NCBI GenBank assembly: GCA_051006995.1 | Contig: JBPCSQ010000037.1 | Location: 124,001 to 188,000 of the forward strand | From: JAIQGF01 sp051006995 | GTDB lineage: Bacteria > Acidobacteriota > Terriglobia > Terriglobales > Acidobacteriaceae | Length of the DNA: 64,000 nt | Direction of reading: 5' to 3' | Part shown: positions 34,057 through 42,442 of the stretch, one piece after another | Position numbering within the stretch: position 1 is the first letter of the stretch | Layout: each line of letters begins with the position of its first letter | Position numbers and translations under genes: made by a program | The notes under the pieces: generated by a model | The model's database searches: none | The model's input: the letters and a program-made list of their open reading frames with translations, nothing else | Told to the model about the DNA's origin: nothing

Positions 34057-34075
34057 GGCGGGTGGCCCACCCGCC
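34057..34075. repeat. Palindrome GGCGGGTGG-C-CCACCCGCC
   Basis: A perfect 9 bp inverted repeat around one base. A truncated copy (GGCGGGTGGCCCACC) is at 36363-36377. It looks like a dispersed REP-like element. Confidence 0.5.
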
Positions 34076-34351
34076 AAAAGCTAACTCGTTCCAAGCTAAG
34101 TCCTTGATTGCAGGCGAAAAATCCGCGAAAAATTAGGCACCGGCTATCCCTAATGGCAGGTTTCACGGCGCGCTTAAGCCGTGGCGACGCGAACCATAGA
34201 CAACGGGTAGTCCTACTACTTGCATCAGAGCTGCGCGAGGGCTCCGATACCCTCAGTTTTCCCCCAGGTCGCTGCTCCTGGCGATGTGACGTGGGCAGCC
34301 AATTTCACGACTAATTGAGCGGGCAGCGGTTATCGCCCGGAGGACGCAAAG

Positions 34352-36196
34352 ATGAAAAAGCCGCTAGGCTTGCTGCTTACAATGCTCGTCGCGCTGTGCA
34401 CATCCTCATTTGCCGCCAGCTTCAGCGGGACGCTGAATCCACCCGCTACCGGTTCCACCTCGAGCACGATCACCTGGACGGGGAACGTAACTGGCGTCAT
34501 TGGTTCCACAGGCGGCACGGGACTGATCAACCCGGTCTGCACTTCCACTACGTGCGATATCTACAGCCTGACGGTCAACGTACCGGCGACCTTCTACGCC
34601 GCCAATCCCACGTACGCCATCCGCGTTGCCGTGAACTGGAGTCCGGCGGCGCCGAACACCGACATCGACATTTACGTTTACGACAGCAACAGTAACCTGG
34701 TGTGCTCGGGCACGTCGGCGCGGCCGACGACGGAGGACACCGATTGCGGCCAACTCGCCTCCGGTGTGTATTCGGTGCAGGTGACGCCCGCGGTGGCGGT
34801 GCAGCAGCAGTACAGCGGATCGATCTCGCTGGCGCCAGAGGTGAGCACGGTGCCCGGCGCCATCACGACTGGCCCGGCCCGATATCGGAAGGGAAACTTC
34901 ACGTTCAGCTCGCCAGTAGAAATGGTCCGCCCGAACAACGTGACCAGCCAGACGAACGGCAACCCGCTGGTGACGTTCCTGGACAGCGACGGCGAACCCC
35001 GCGTCGTGCACGACCCGCTCGGAAACCTTTACATTGCGGCGATCCAGGGAGTTCCCGCCGGCACCGATATGTGGAAGTCGATGGACGGCGGCGCCAACTG
35101 GACGTATCTGGGCGAACCTGACGGCGCGCAAGCGGCGAATGTGCTATCCGGGGCGAACGGCGCTGGCATCGGCGGTGGCGATGAAGACTTGATCGCCCTG
35201 CCCAATGGCCAGGTGGTGATGACTTCACTTTGGCTGGGCAGCAACACCACCTGCACTTCCCCCGACGGGGGCGCTGCGTGGCTGTGCAATCCCAATGGTT
35301 CGACGGTCCCGAACGATGACCGTCAGTGGCTGGCGAACAACGGCAGCAACATCGTTTACATAACGTCGAAACAGACGGGACCAATTCCAGGAATCGCGTT
35401 TGATGGCACGGTTTCCATCTACGTGGCCAAATCCACCGATGGCGGCAAGACTTTCCCCAGCGTCAGCTTCGTCACCACCCCTGAGCTGGGCGTTCAGCCT
35501 GGCGACCAGGGAAACATCATCGTGGATAGCTTGGGGAACGTATACACCGTTTTCTTTGACCAGGTGAACACGAACATTCTCTACGTGGCGAAATCGGTGG
35601 ACGGCGGCAGCACCTGGAAGATCGGGAAGGTCTTCGCAGCCCCGGCGGGGATTTCGCTGGTGCACGTGTTTCCGTCCATTGCCGCGGACAAGGCGAACAA
35701 CCTGTACATCGTCTTCAGCGACGGCATCAATAGTTACCTGACGACGTCGGTGGATGGCGGCGCGAATTGGAAGCTGCCCGCCATCGTGAATTCAGGCTTC
35801 GGCATCAAGAGCACGGTTGAACCTTGGGTGGTTGCGGGCGACGCCGGGAAGATCAACATCTTCTTCTACGGCACGCTGGACACCAACTTCATGGACACCA
35901 ACGCTCAGTGGGTTGTCTACATGGCGCAGTCGCAGAATGCTCTCGCCAAGGTGCCTACCTTTGCGTTGGCGCCCGCAACCCCGAGCGTCATCCACGTGGG
36001 CGCCATTTGCAACAATGGCGACGCCTGTCCGAGCGGCACCCGCACGATGCTGGAGTACTTCTTCCCGGATACCTACCTCGATGGCAATGCCATGGCGGTT
36101 TATCCGGACAGTGTCCACGTCCTGGATCCGAGCGCCGCGAACACAAACGCGTGGTTCGTGAAACAAACGGGCGGCAACAAAATCGCCGGCCAGTAA
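34352..36196 (+). CDS. Secreted Asp-box (sialidase-like) beta-propeller protein
   Basis: A 614-residue exported protein starting after GGAGG. After the signal peptide (MKKPLGLLLTMLVALCTSSFAA) there is a beta domain of about 150 residues with a pre-peptidase-like pattern (ATFYAANPTYAIRVAVNWS, VYSVQVTP). The rest is a beta propeller with at least five Asp-box repeats of the S-x-D-x-G-x-x-W/F type: SMDGGANW, SPDGGAAW, STDGGKTF, SVDGGSTW and SVDGGANW. Asp boxes occur in sialidases and photosystem assembly-type propellers. No full sialidase active site is apparent. The role may be polysaccharide binding or degradation. It is followed by a strong terminator. Confidence 0.78.
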   Translation: MKKPLGLLLTMLVALCTSSFAASFSGTLNPPATGSTSSTITWTGNVTGVIGSTGGTGLINPVCTSTTCDIYSLTVNVPATFYAANPTYAIRVAVNWSPAAPNTDIDIYVYDSNSNLVCSGTSARPTTEDTDCGQLASGVYSVQVTPAVAVQQQYSGSISLAPEVSTVPGAITTGPARYRKGNFTFSSPVEMVRPNNVTSQTNGNPLVTFLDSDGEPRVVHDPLGNLYIAAIQGVPAGTDMWKSMDGGANWTYLGEPDGAQAANVLSGANGAGIGGGDEDLIALPNGQVVMTSLWLGSNTTCTSPDGGAAWLCNPNGSTVPNDDRQWLANNGSNIVYITSKQTGPIPGIAFDGTVSIYVAKSTDGGKTFPSVSFVTTPELGVQPGDQGNIIVDSLGNVYTVFFDQVNTNILYVAKSVDGGSTWKIGKVFAAPAGISLVHVFPSIAADKANNLYIVFSDGINSYLTTSVDGGANWKLPAIVNSGFGIKSTVEPWVVAGDAGKINIFFYGTLDTNFMDTNAQWVVYMAQSQNALAKVPTFALAPATPSVIHVGAICNNGDACPSGTRTMLEYFFPDTYLDGNAMAVYPDSVHVLDPSAANTNAWFVKQTGGNKIAGQ

Positions 36197-36207
36197 CGCT
36201 GGCCACT

Positions 36208-36238
36208 CCGGGCCGGGACGAACCCGGCCCGGTTTTTT
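36208..36238 (+). terminator. Rho-independent terminator of the propeller gene
   Basis: A perfect 10 bp stem CCGGGCCGGG/CCCGGCCCGG with loop ACGAA (36208-36232), followed by TTTTTT at 36233-36238, 12 bp past the stop. Confidence 0.92.
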
Positions 36239-36404
36239 GGGGATTGTTACCGTTCCACGTCTGCGGGCATAAATCGAGCAAGTGGGCCTGGCGGATGCGA
36301 TATCCCGCCGGCATGATCGCGCGCAGATCCCGCGCCGGTCTCGCGGGGGCGCAAGACACATAGGCGGGTGGCCCACCTTATCTGGTTTTGCTAGGGTGAC
36401 GAAC

Positions 36405-37175
36405 TCACTGCTGCGGGCTTCCCTGCGGCTTTCCCTTCGTGTCGTCTGTTCTGACCATCTTGTACCCTTCGGGCAAATCGAATCTCCTCGCATCCGGTTC
36501 CGACAGGATCACATCAACCACGCCGAACGTCTCTGTTCCGAACCGCGGGTCCACGCGCTTCTCGATCAGGTTCAGCCCCAGCTTCGGCGAGTACCAGTAC
36601 TCATGCGTGATCGAGATCGGACGGTCATTGCCGATCGCGCCTGCGTTCAACACCGTCGTCTCGCGTGTGCCGACGGCCTCGACGCCATTCAGTAGTTGAG
36701 TGCCGAGGTTTTCGCGCGAAAGGTCGCCCTGGCCCTCCCCGAAACGTCCCACCGGCATCATCGTGGTGTTCTGCGGTGGATTGTACGGGCGGACTTCGCA
36801 AGTCTTCGGCTGGGTCTCGCAGAAATATTTGTGGTGCTTCGCGGGATCGCTGATCTCCACGCGCCACACTTCCGGCTGCTGCTCGCCGTTCTTCGGCACC
36901 AGCACGCGCCGCTCCTGGAAAATGCGTCCCCTGCCATCGCGCATCACCGCGCGCTGGTTCCACAGCGTGAGCCTGCTGCCGTCCTCGAGCGTGCGAGTCC
37001 ACTCTGTTAAAACGGTGGCGCTGAAGGGTGCGTTGGATAAGGGTGGAATGAAAATGCTGGCGATCGTTTCGCGCGTCCCGCCGCCGGGCGCGTGCATTGC
37101 CGGCGGCGCCGACTGCGCCATCAACCAGGAGCTTGCGACAAAAAGTAACGACAGCAAAGCGGCCGAGCGCTTCAT
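36405..37175 (-). CDS. Exported protein of unknown function
   Basis: A 256-residue protein with a signal peptide (MKRSAALLSLLFVASSWLMAQ). The body shows PFSATVLTEWTRTLEDGSRLTL and an even strand pattern typical of a lipoprotein-like beta fold (LolA/LppX style), ending VRPY..., EYWYSPKLGLNLIEKRVDPRFG and EPDARRFDLPEGY. I recognise the style as common in Acidobacteriota but not the function. It lies 12 bp downstream of the TonB-like gene on the same strand, so the two are probably one transcript. Confidence 0.65.
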   Translation of the reverse strand: MKRSAALLSLLFVASSWLMAQSAPPAMHAPGGGTRETIASIFIPPLSNAPFSATVLTEWTRTLEDGSRLTLWNQRAVMRDGRGRIFQERRVLVPKNGEQQPEVWRVEISDPAKHHKYFCETQPKTCEVRPYNPPQNTTMMPVGRFGEGQGDLSRENLGTQLLNGVEAVGTRETTVLNAGAIGNDRPISITHEYWYSPKLGLNLIEKRVDPRFGTETFGVVDVILSEPDARRFDLPEGYKMVRTDDTKGKPQGSPQQ

Positions 37176-37187
37176 GCCGGGTCCTCC

Positions 37188-37829
37188 CTAGCTGGGGAAG
37201 TGGAAGTATACGTCCTGCTGGGACGCGATGGGACGGCCATCCATCATCGCCGGGCGGAAATGCCAGTTCCGCAAAGCTGCGACAACTTTGTCTTCCAGCC
37301 CATGTCCCAGCGCCTGCAACACCCGCGTCGCGGTGACGTTGCCCTGATCGTCAATCGTGATCTCGACGATGACGCTGCCTTCCAGCCCGGAGGGAATCTG
37401 CCACGGCAGAATCTCCGGATTAGGAAACACGACCGGCACCGCCGGACGCACATCATGCCCCGTAGCCGGCCCGTTCAGCAGCGAGCCGTACGATGCTCCG
37501 GCGCGCGCGGGAGCCGTCGCGGCCTGGTCCCGCTCCGACACTGCCGGTGCAGACTGGCGTCGTTGCTGGTGCCGCTTGTTTGCCGACGACAGCGCCAGGC
37601 GCGACTCCGCCGGTTTTGCCGAGCTTCCCGCTTTCTGATCGGCGCCCAGCCTGGTCATGTATACCAGCTCGGTGACATTGCTTCCGCCGTTGCCGTAAGC
37701 GATCGCCGCAGGCGCAACAAACATCGGCTTTGCCGGCCAAGCTAGCGCCAGTACGGCAACGGTTTCCGCGACCGTCGAGGCCACGATCCATCGCCACTGC
37801 GCATTCCTCTGCGGCAAAGACGCGAACAT
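37188..37829 (-). CDS. TonB-like energy-transducer protein
   Basis: A protein of 213 residues starting at ATG 37829 behind AGGAG (frame open to 37934). One N-terminal membrane anchor, a Pro/Ala/Arg-rich periplasmic linker, and a C-terminal TonB domain (EGSVIVEITIDDQGNVTATRVLQALGHGLEDKVVAALRNWHFRPA) are visible. Such proteins transmit the proton-motive force to outer-membrane receptors. The canonical TonB YP motif is replaced by a family-typical ending. No receptor gene is adjacent, so the partner is unknown. Confidence 0.75.
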   Translation of the reverse strand: MFASLPQRNAQWRWIVASTVAETVAVLALAWPAKPMFVAPAAIAYGNGGSNVTELVYMTRLGADQKAGSSAKPAESRLALSSANKRHQQRRQSAPAVSERDQAATAPARAGASYGSLLNGPATGHDVRPAVPVVFPNPEILPWQIPSGLEGSVIVEITIDDQGNVTATRVLQALGHGLEDKVVAALRNWHFRPAMMDGRPIASQQDVYFHFPS

Positions 37830-37982
37830 ATTGCTCCTATTAGACGTCCATTCCCGCCTCTGGTCACAGCATTTCCTCATTTCTCGCGGGAACAGCGGCT
37901 GTTTACTATCTGGGCGCTCGCCTGTTTTGTCCATTGAACCTTGCCGCCCGATGCGGCCACCATAGGCCTTCGAGGTGGACGT

Positions 37983-38618
37983 TTGTCTTCGCGATGGCTC
38001 AAACCAGTGTGCTGGTTGATGGTGGTGGTCTTCCCGTCGACGGGGTTCGCGGCTACTCCTGCGGGCATGCTCTCGCCCACCGGCAAAGTGCTGGTGGACA
38101 GCCGCCCGTGCGACGCCAACACCGCCATCTTCGATGGCGATTCAATCGTCACCCGCGTGAATTCAGCCGCGTTCCTGCAGCGCCCGGGAATGACCGTCCA
38201 ACTCAAGGAGAACTCCAGCGTCGTGGTGCGCGGTAACACCCTGGATCTCGATTCCGGAACCAGCGTGGTCTCCTCCACCATCGGCAGCCGCGTCCGCGTC
38301 CTGAACCTGACCATCAGTACGGCGCCGGGATGGCCGGGCAAATACCTGGTGCGCCGGACCACCGACCAGCTTCAAGTGCTGGCGATGGCCGGAACGGTCT
38401 CGGTTTCCGACGGCCAGAACACGACGCCGGTCCCCGCCGCACAAGGCGTCAACATCCCGCTGCCCTCGCCCTCGAGCGCAGGCGGTACGGTTTCCAAAGG
38501 CGCGAGATGGCTGGCCAATGACGATATTGGAATGCTGATCGTGGTGGCAACGGCGATCGCCGCCGGGGTCAGCGTCGGCGTTTACAACGCGCAGAACGCC
38601 AGCCCCAAGGCGCCGTAA
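37983..38618 (+). CDS. Exported FecR-like beta-domain protein
   Basis: About 211 residues. No ATG is available at the 5' end. TTG 37983, with GAGGTGG just before it, is preferred; TTG 37941 is the outermost option. A membrane segment (VCWLMVVVFPSTGFAA) is followed by a beta-rich domain (DGDSIVTRVNSAAFLQRPGMTVQLKENSSVVVRG) of the FecR/anti-sigma-periplasmic type. A second hydrophobic segment (IGMLIVVATAIAAGVSVGVY) near the C-terminus suggests a membrane re-entry. It lies divergent to the TonB-like gene and converges with the anti-sigma gene, with a terminator between. The function is unknown. Confidence 0.6.
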   Translation: MSSRWLKPVCWLMVVVFPSTGFAATPAGMLSPTGKVLVDSRPCDANTAIFDGDSIVTRVNSAAFLQRPGMTVQLKENSSVVVRGNTLDLDSGTSVVSSTIGSRVRVLNLTISTAPGWPGKYLVRRTTDQLQVLAMAGTVSVSDGQNTTPVPAAQGVNIPLPSPSSAGGTVSKGARWLANDDIGMLIVVATAIAAGVSVGVYNAQNASPKAP

Positions 38619-38634
38619 GCAGCGCGAAATAAGC

Positions 38635-38670
38635 AAAAAAACATCGCCAGCCGCGCGAACTGGCGATGTT
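38635..38670 (-). terminator. Terminator of the ECF sigma/anti-sigma operon
   Basis: On the minus strand the stem ACATCGCCAG/CTGGCGATGT, with a 9-base loop, is followed by a T-run (complement of A residues at 38635-38641). The position, just after the anti-sigma stop, fits. Confidence 0.85.
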
Positions 38671-38687
38671 CACCTGCTCGGTTGATG

Positions 38688-39356
38688 TCAGCCTTTGACG
38701 TTGATGTTGGCGAACGACAGGATGGCGCGGCCGGTGGTCGGCTGGCCGAACATGGTCGCCGGGCGGAATACCGTGAAGATCAGCATATTGTCCAGCGCCG
38801 ACTTCAGATCCCCAACATCCTCCGGCGACGACAGCACACGGTAGTTCTGCACCCGTCCCTGCGCGTCCACGTACGCTTCCACCACCACCGACTCGGCGTT
38901 GATGCGCTCCATGTTGTTGGAGAACGGAGACTGCTCCAGCACCGGAGGCGTGTACAGCATGGTGGGGACATCGTTGCTGGCCTGCAGCGAGGCCGGCACG
39001 GCAAACAGGCCGATCAGCAGACCGAAAATGATGATCGCGCTCAGCGCGCCGGCCGTTGCCGGAACCATGAACGCGTTCAGGCCATTCTCCAGTCGCACGA
39101 GCAGACTGGTGAGGGAGCGCCGGCGGGAGGCAGCGGCCTCCTGCGACAGCGCCACGCGCAAGCGCAGCGCCAGGTCTGGCGGAGCGGGCTTGCGCCCCAG
39201 CGACGTTACCATCTGCTGGGTATGGCGCAGCAAATCGAATTCGCGGCGGCAGCCGCCGCACTGCGCTGCATGATTTTCGATCTCGCGCATCTGGCGGCCG
39301 GTCAATACGCCATCCAGATACCCTGAGATCAGCGAGCGGGCCTGCTGGCACTTCAT
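38688..39356 (-). CDS. Zinc-finger anti-sigma factor with TonB-like C-terminal domain
   Basis: 222 residues. The N-terminal anti-sigma zinc finger (zf-HC2) reads H-x3-C-x2-C (HAAQCGGC) with a Cys three residues in, typical of RsrA/ChrR-type ZAS domains. One membrane segment (AGALSAIIIFGLLIGLFAV) anchors it. The periplasmic C-terminus resembles a TonB-like/energy-transducer fold (VVVEAYVDAQGRVQNYRVL, VFRPATMFGQPTTGRA). The gene overlaps the sigma gene by four bases (ATGA). It should bind the sigma factor and release it upon an envelope signal. Confidence 0.8.
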   Translation of the reverse strand: MKCQQARSLISGYLDGVLTGRQMREIENHAAQCGGCRREFDLLRHTQQMVTSLGRKPAPPDLALRLRVALSQEAAASRRRSLTSLLVRLENGLNAFMVPATAGALSAIIIFGLLIGLFAVPASLQASNDVPTMLYTPPVLEQSPFSNNMERINAESVVVEAYVDAQGRVQNYRVLSSPEDVGDLKSALDNMLIFTVFRPATMFGQPTTGRAILSFANINVKG

Positions 39357-40075
39357 GACGTGACCTCAACTTCCTGGCTCGCGAGGGATTCACTTCGCGT
39401 CACGGAACCGGTGGAGTTGTCCGCCAACTCGGGGCTGAGCTCGTGCAGAATGTGCTCCAAGCGCTTCTTCAGCGCCTGGCGTCCGCGCGTCAGCCGCGAC
39501 TTTACCGTACCCAGCGAGACTTGCATGATGTCCGCGATTTCCTCGTACGAAAGCTCTTCAATGTCGCGCAGCACCACGGTAGTGCGAAACGGTTCGGCAA
39601 CGTGCCGCAACTCGGCTTCCACCCGCGCCTTCACTTCGGCTTGCGCGACCATCTCCAGCGGCGACTCGCCCGGGTCCACCAGCGCGTGACGCAACGCGGC
39701 GAAGGACTCGAAATTCTCAACCGGCTCAATCGGCAGTTCGCGCGATTTATGGCGGAACCACCAGCGCTTGCGGTTCGAAGCCTCGTGCACCGCGATGCGG
39801 TACACCCACGTCTTCAGGCTGGAGCGGCCATTGAAGCGCCGCATACCGCGGAAGACCTTCAGGAATACTTCCTGGGTGGTGTCGGAGGCATCGGCTGGAT
39901 CGTTGACGATGCGGTACACCAAGCTGTAAATGGGCTGCTGGAATTGGGCAATGAGCCAGCCATAGGCCTCTTCCGAGCCGGCTTTCAGTTCAGCCACAAG
40001 CGTGGCTTCTTCGGCCGAAATCCCGAACGCGCCTGCTAAGTTGCCCAATGTGGTAGCTCCCGCCATGGCTCTCAT
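39353..40075 (-). CDS. ECF-family RNA polymerase sigma factor (RpoE-like)
   Basis: 240 residues with ECF sigma regions 2 and 4. Region 2 contains VYRIVNDPADASDTTQEVFLKVFRGMRRF and the -10 recognition part (GRSSLKTWVYRIAVHEASNRKR). Region 4 contains DIEELSYEEIADIMQVSLGTVKSRLTRGRQALKK. The extra N-terminal 30 residues precede region 2. ATG 40075 lies behind GTGAGAG. The gene is transcribed with its anti-sigma and ends at a terminator, so it is probably an envelope-stress or nutrient regulon. The target genes are not visible. Confidence 0.88.
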   Translation of the reverse strand: MRAMAGATTLGNLAGAFGISAEEATLVAELKAGSEEAYGWLIAQFQQPIYSLVYRIVNDPADASDTTQEVFLKVFRGMRRFNGRSSLKTWVYRIAVHEASNRKRWWFRHKSRELPIEPVENFESFAALRHALVDPGESPLEMVAQAEVKARVEAELRHVAEPFRTTVVLRDIEELSYEEIADIMQVSLGTVKSRLTRGRQALKKRLEHILHELSPELADNSTGSVTRSESLASQEVEVTS

Positions 40076-40287
40076 GGCGTCACTCTCACCTTAGCATTAT
40101 CCAGCGCCGACAACAACATAGCGACAGTCCCCCATTCGGGACGACTCTCTGTTCTCTTCTACTTAGACCCCGCGGTGCGGCCATAGGTTCCCTGAATCTT
40201 CCAAGCGCCACGCGCATAAGGCCGAGCGCGGCCCGGCAAGCCTCTTGGATGGCGCAGCGCGCATCGCATCCGCAGAGGCAAGAGCGG

Positions 40288-40506
40288 ATGAAAGGCAAGA
40301 AAGAAGGTTTGCTGGCAACGCTGCTGGCGCTGCTGGTTTTGGCCGGCGCCATGACCATCATTGGGATCATCGTCTGGATGCGCATGTCGCACACCAGCGT
40401 TCCGAGCCAGCCCGGGCACACCGAGTTGCGCGTCCCGAGTAGCGAACGGAGCGCGGCAATCTATAACCTGCCGCAAGAAACCAAAGTAGCTGCGGATTAC
40501 ATCTGA
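40288..40506 (+). CDS. Small single-pass membrane protein
   Basis: 72 residues from ATG 40288, preceded by AGAGG. It has a basic start (MKGKKEG), one membrane segment (ATLLALLVLAGAMTIIGIIVWM) and a short polar tail. No family is recognised. It lies 23 bp upstream of the next gene and is probably in the same transcript. Confidence 0.5.
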   Translation: MKGKKEGLLATLLALLVLAGAMTIIGIIVWMRMSHTSVPSQPGHTELRVPSSERSAAIYNLPQETKVAADYI

Positions 40507-40529
40507 GTAGCGGTATTCGGAATCCTTCT

Positions 40530-41222
40530 ATGCAAAAGACTATTGTTCCCCTGATTGCGATCGCGTTGCTGGCGACGGTAGCGGCGGCGCAGGTCGGATC
40601 TCCCAACGTGCCGCCGTCGAATCGGCCGGCCGCCACCGCGCCGGCGTCGGTGCAACCGGCGTCAACCGATGTGGTTTCTGTGCTGCCGCAGTTGAACCAG
40701 GTCATCGACAATGCGCGGCTCGATCTGGCGCGGCTGCGCATTGACAAATGGAAGACCAGCGGCAGCGACAAACGCCAGGCGCAGGAAAATTCGGAGGCGC
40801 TGCAGCGCAACATGAGCTCGGCGTGGCCCGCGATTACGGAGCAGGTGCGTGCCAATCCCGCCAGCCTGGGCGCGTCGTTCAAGCTCTACCGCAATCTGAA
40901 CGCGCTTTACGACGTGCTGGCGTCACTGACCGAGTCCGCGGGAGCGTTCGGTTCGAAAGAGGAGTACCAGGCGCTGGCCAGCGATGCGGCGAACCTCGAC
41001 AACCTGCGCCGTTCAATGGCCGACCGGGTTGAAGCGCAGGCGACCGCGCATGACGCGCAACTGGCGCGCATGCAAACCCAGGCCCGCCAGGCCGCGGCCG
41101 CACCTCCGAAGAAGATCGTGATTGACGACACCGAGCCGGCGCACAAGACGGCGAAGAAGTCCCCGACGAAGAAGAAAACCACGAGCACCGCTGAACAGTC
41201 GCCTCCGAAGTCGCAGCAATAG
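40530..41222 (+). CDS. Exported helical protein of unknown function
   Basis: 230 residues. Signal peptide MQKTIVPLIAIALLATVAAAQ, then a Pro/Ala-rich stretch and a helical domain with repeats of about 10-12 residues (ALYDVLASLTESAGAF, NLDNLRRSMADRVEAQATAHDAQLARMQ). The C-terminal end is Lys/Ser/Thr-rich (KKSPTKKKTTSTAEQ). It is of the type seen in Acidobacteriota, without an assigned role. Confidence 0.6.
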   Translation: MQKTIVPLIAIALLATVAAAQVGSPNVPPSNRPAATAPASVQPASTDVVSVLPQLNQVIDNARLDLARLRIDKWKTSGSDKRQAQENSEALQRNMSSAWPAITEQVRANPASLGASFKLYRNLNALYDVLASLTESAGAFGSKEEYQALASDAANLDNLRRSMADRVEAQATAHDAQLARMQTQARQAAAAPPKKIVIDDTEPAHKTAKKSPTKKKTTSTAEQSPPKSQQ

Positions 41223-41313
41223 CTTCCCGCGATGGGCATCGCGTTCACGTGCAGTCGGTGCGCGGTTTGACTATGCGGTTTCGGTAGGCGAGAATATCTC
41301 CATCTTTGCGAGT

Positions 41314-41389
41314 GGGCCTGTGGCGCAGCTGGGAGCGCGCTTCCATGGCATGGAAGAGGTCGTCGGTTCGATCCCGACCAGGTCCACCA
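41314..41389 (+). tRNA. tRNA-Ala (anticodon GGC)
   Basis: A complete cloverleaf: acceptor GGGCCTG pairing with CAGGTCC (one G-U), D arm GCGC...GCGC, anticodon stem CTTCC/GGAAG with loop ATGGCAT (anticodon GGC at positions 34-36, reading GCC), T arm GTCGG-TTCGATC-CCGAC, and an encoded CCA at 41387-41389. It lies between two plus-strand genes. Confidence 0.95.
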
Positions 41390-41476
41390 ATTCAATCAGC
41401 TCTCAGCCTTCAGCTCCCATCTATTTAATTCTGGTCGTTGACAGCCAGCGCAGCGCTGCCATACTGAGGCGCTTCC

Positions 41477-42046
41477 ATGAGCCCTGTTACTCATTTTCTG
41501 ACCGGCTGGGTGCTGGCCAACAGCACGCCATTCGAGCGCCGCGACCGCGCCCTGGTCGCGCTCTCCTGCGTGATTCCCGACGTGGACGGCCTGGGCGCCA
41601 TTCCTGAAGTTCTGACCAAGAATTCGGTGCATCCGCTCACCTGGTTTTCCGATTATCACCACCTGCTGCACAACATCACGTTTGCCATCGTGTGGGCCGG
41701 AATCGTGCTGGCGCTGGCGACCAAGCGATGGAAGACGGCGCTTTTCGCCTTGATCGCCTTCCACATTCACCTGCTGGAGGACGTGGCGGGGTCGCGCGGG
41801 CCCTCGGGCGACTACTGGACCGTACCTTACTTTCTGCCGTTCTCGCGCTGGGGATGGACCTGGAGCGGTCAGTGGGCGCTGAATGGGTGGCAGAACCTGA
41901 CCGTCACCGCCGTTCTGTTGTTGATGACGTTGTGGCTGGCGTGGGCGCGCGGCTACTCGCCGCTGGAAATGATCTCGCGGCGTGGCGATCAGGCCTTTGT
42001 GGGGGCGCTGCGGGCGAGGTTTACCAGACCAACCGCAATCCGCTGA
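41477..42046 (+). CDS. Membrane-bound metal-dependent hydrolase, YdjM/DUF457 type
   Basis: A 189-residue polytopic membrane protein with the family motifs HFLTGW near the start (H6), the PDVDG motif, the tandem YHHLLHN and the FHIHLLED histidine cluster. These form the metal site. The family (LexA-regulated YdjM in E. coli) has no established substrate. The last 40 residues are less conserved. It is a single gene behind tRNA-Ala. Confidence 0.8.
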   Translation: MSPVTHFLTGWVLANSTPFERRDRALVALSCVIPDVDGLGAIPEVLTKNSVHPLTWFSDYHHLLHNITFAIVWAGIVLALATKRWKTALFALIAFHIHLLEDVAGSRGPSGDYWTVPYFLPFSRWGWTWSGQWALNGWQNLTVTAVLLLMTLWLAWARGYSPLEMISRRGDQAFVGALRARFTRPTAIR

Positions 42047-42088
42047 TCAGTGTGGATCGGTGTTCATCCGTGGCTAAGCCTTGTGTGG

Positions 42089-42442
42089 TTACATCCCGCC
42101 GCGGAGCCAGTGGATCTCGTTCTCAATGGCCTCGCGATCCGCGTCCGGGATATCCACGAACTCCACGCCGATGCCGACGCCATCGAGGCAGTAGCGAACC
42201 TCGGCGCGCGCTTTCACCTGGTACCCGGTGCGGCTGAGAACAAACTCCAATTTAATGACGGCGCCCTCAGGGAAGTACGTGGGGATGTGGATGAACATTC
42301 CGCGCGGGCTCATGTCGGGGGCGCGGATGGCGATCTGCTCGCTGCGGCCCTCGTACATGATGTTGAGGCCGCGGTAGGTGGCGTAGCGATCGTGCTCGCG
42401 GCTGGGGACAGGAACGGGTTGACGGCGGGGATCGGAACTCAT
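42089..42442 (-). CDS. PilZ-domain protein (c-di-GMP receptor-like)
   Basis: 117 residues from ATG 42442, which has AAGGAG upstream (frame open to 42562). It contains a PilZ-type beta domain: the N-terminal RxxxR-like REHDRYATYRG, then MSPRGMFIHIP in place of the usual D/NxSxxG, and LEFVLSRTGYQVKARAEVRYC, with a GVGIGVEFVDI strand. PilZ domains bind cyclic di-GMP and control motility or type IV pili, which suits its overlap with pilB (ATGA). Binding residues are only partly canonical, so binding is inferred. Confidence 0.8.
   Translation of the reverse strand: MSSDPRRQPVPVPSREHDRYATYRGLNIMYEGRSEQIAIRAPDMSPRGMFIHIPTYFPEGAVIKLEFVLSRTGYQVKARAEVRYCLDGVGIGVEFVDIPDADREAIENEIHWLRGGM

Noticed and set aside
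33855..34166. A 103-residue minus-strand frame as an intact gene
   Set aside because: Only a piece of a winged helix is recognisable; the rest is a repeat-derived palindrome and low-quality translation.
34150..34352. GEMM/c-di-GMP riboswitch upstream of the propeller gene
   Set aside because: GGACGCAAAG occurs near the start codon, but the other conserved parts of the motif and its paired stems could not be found.
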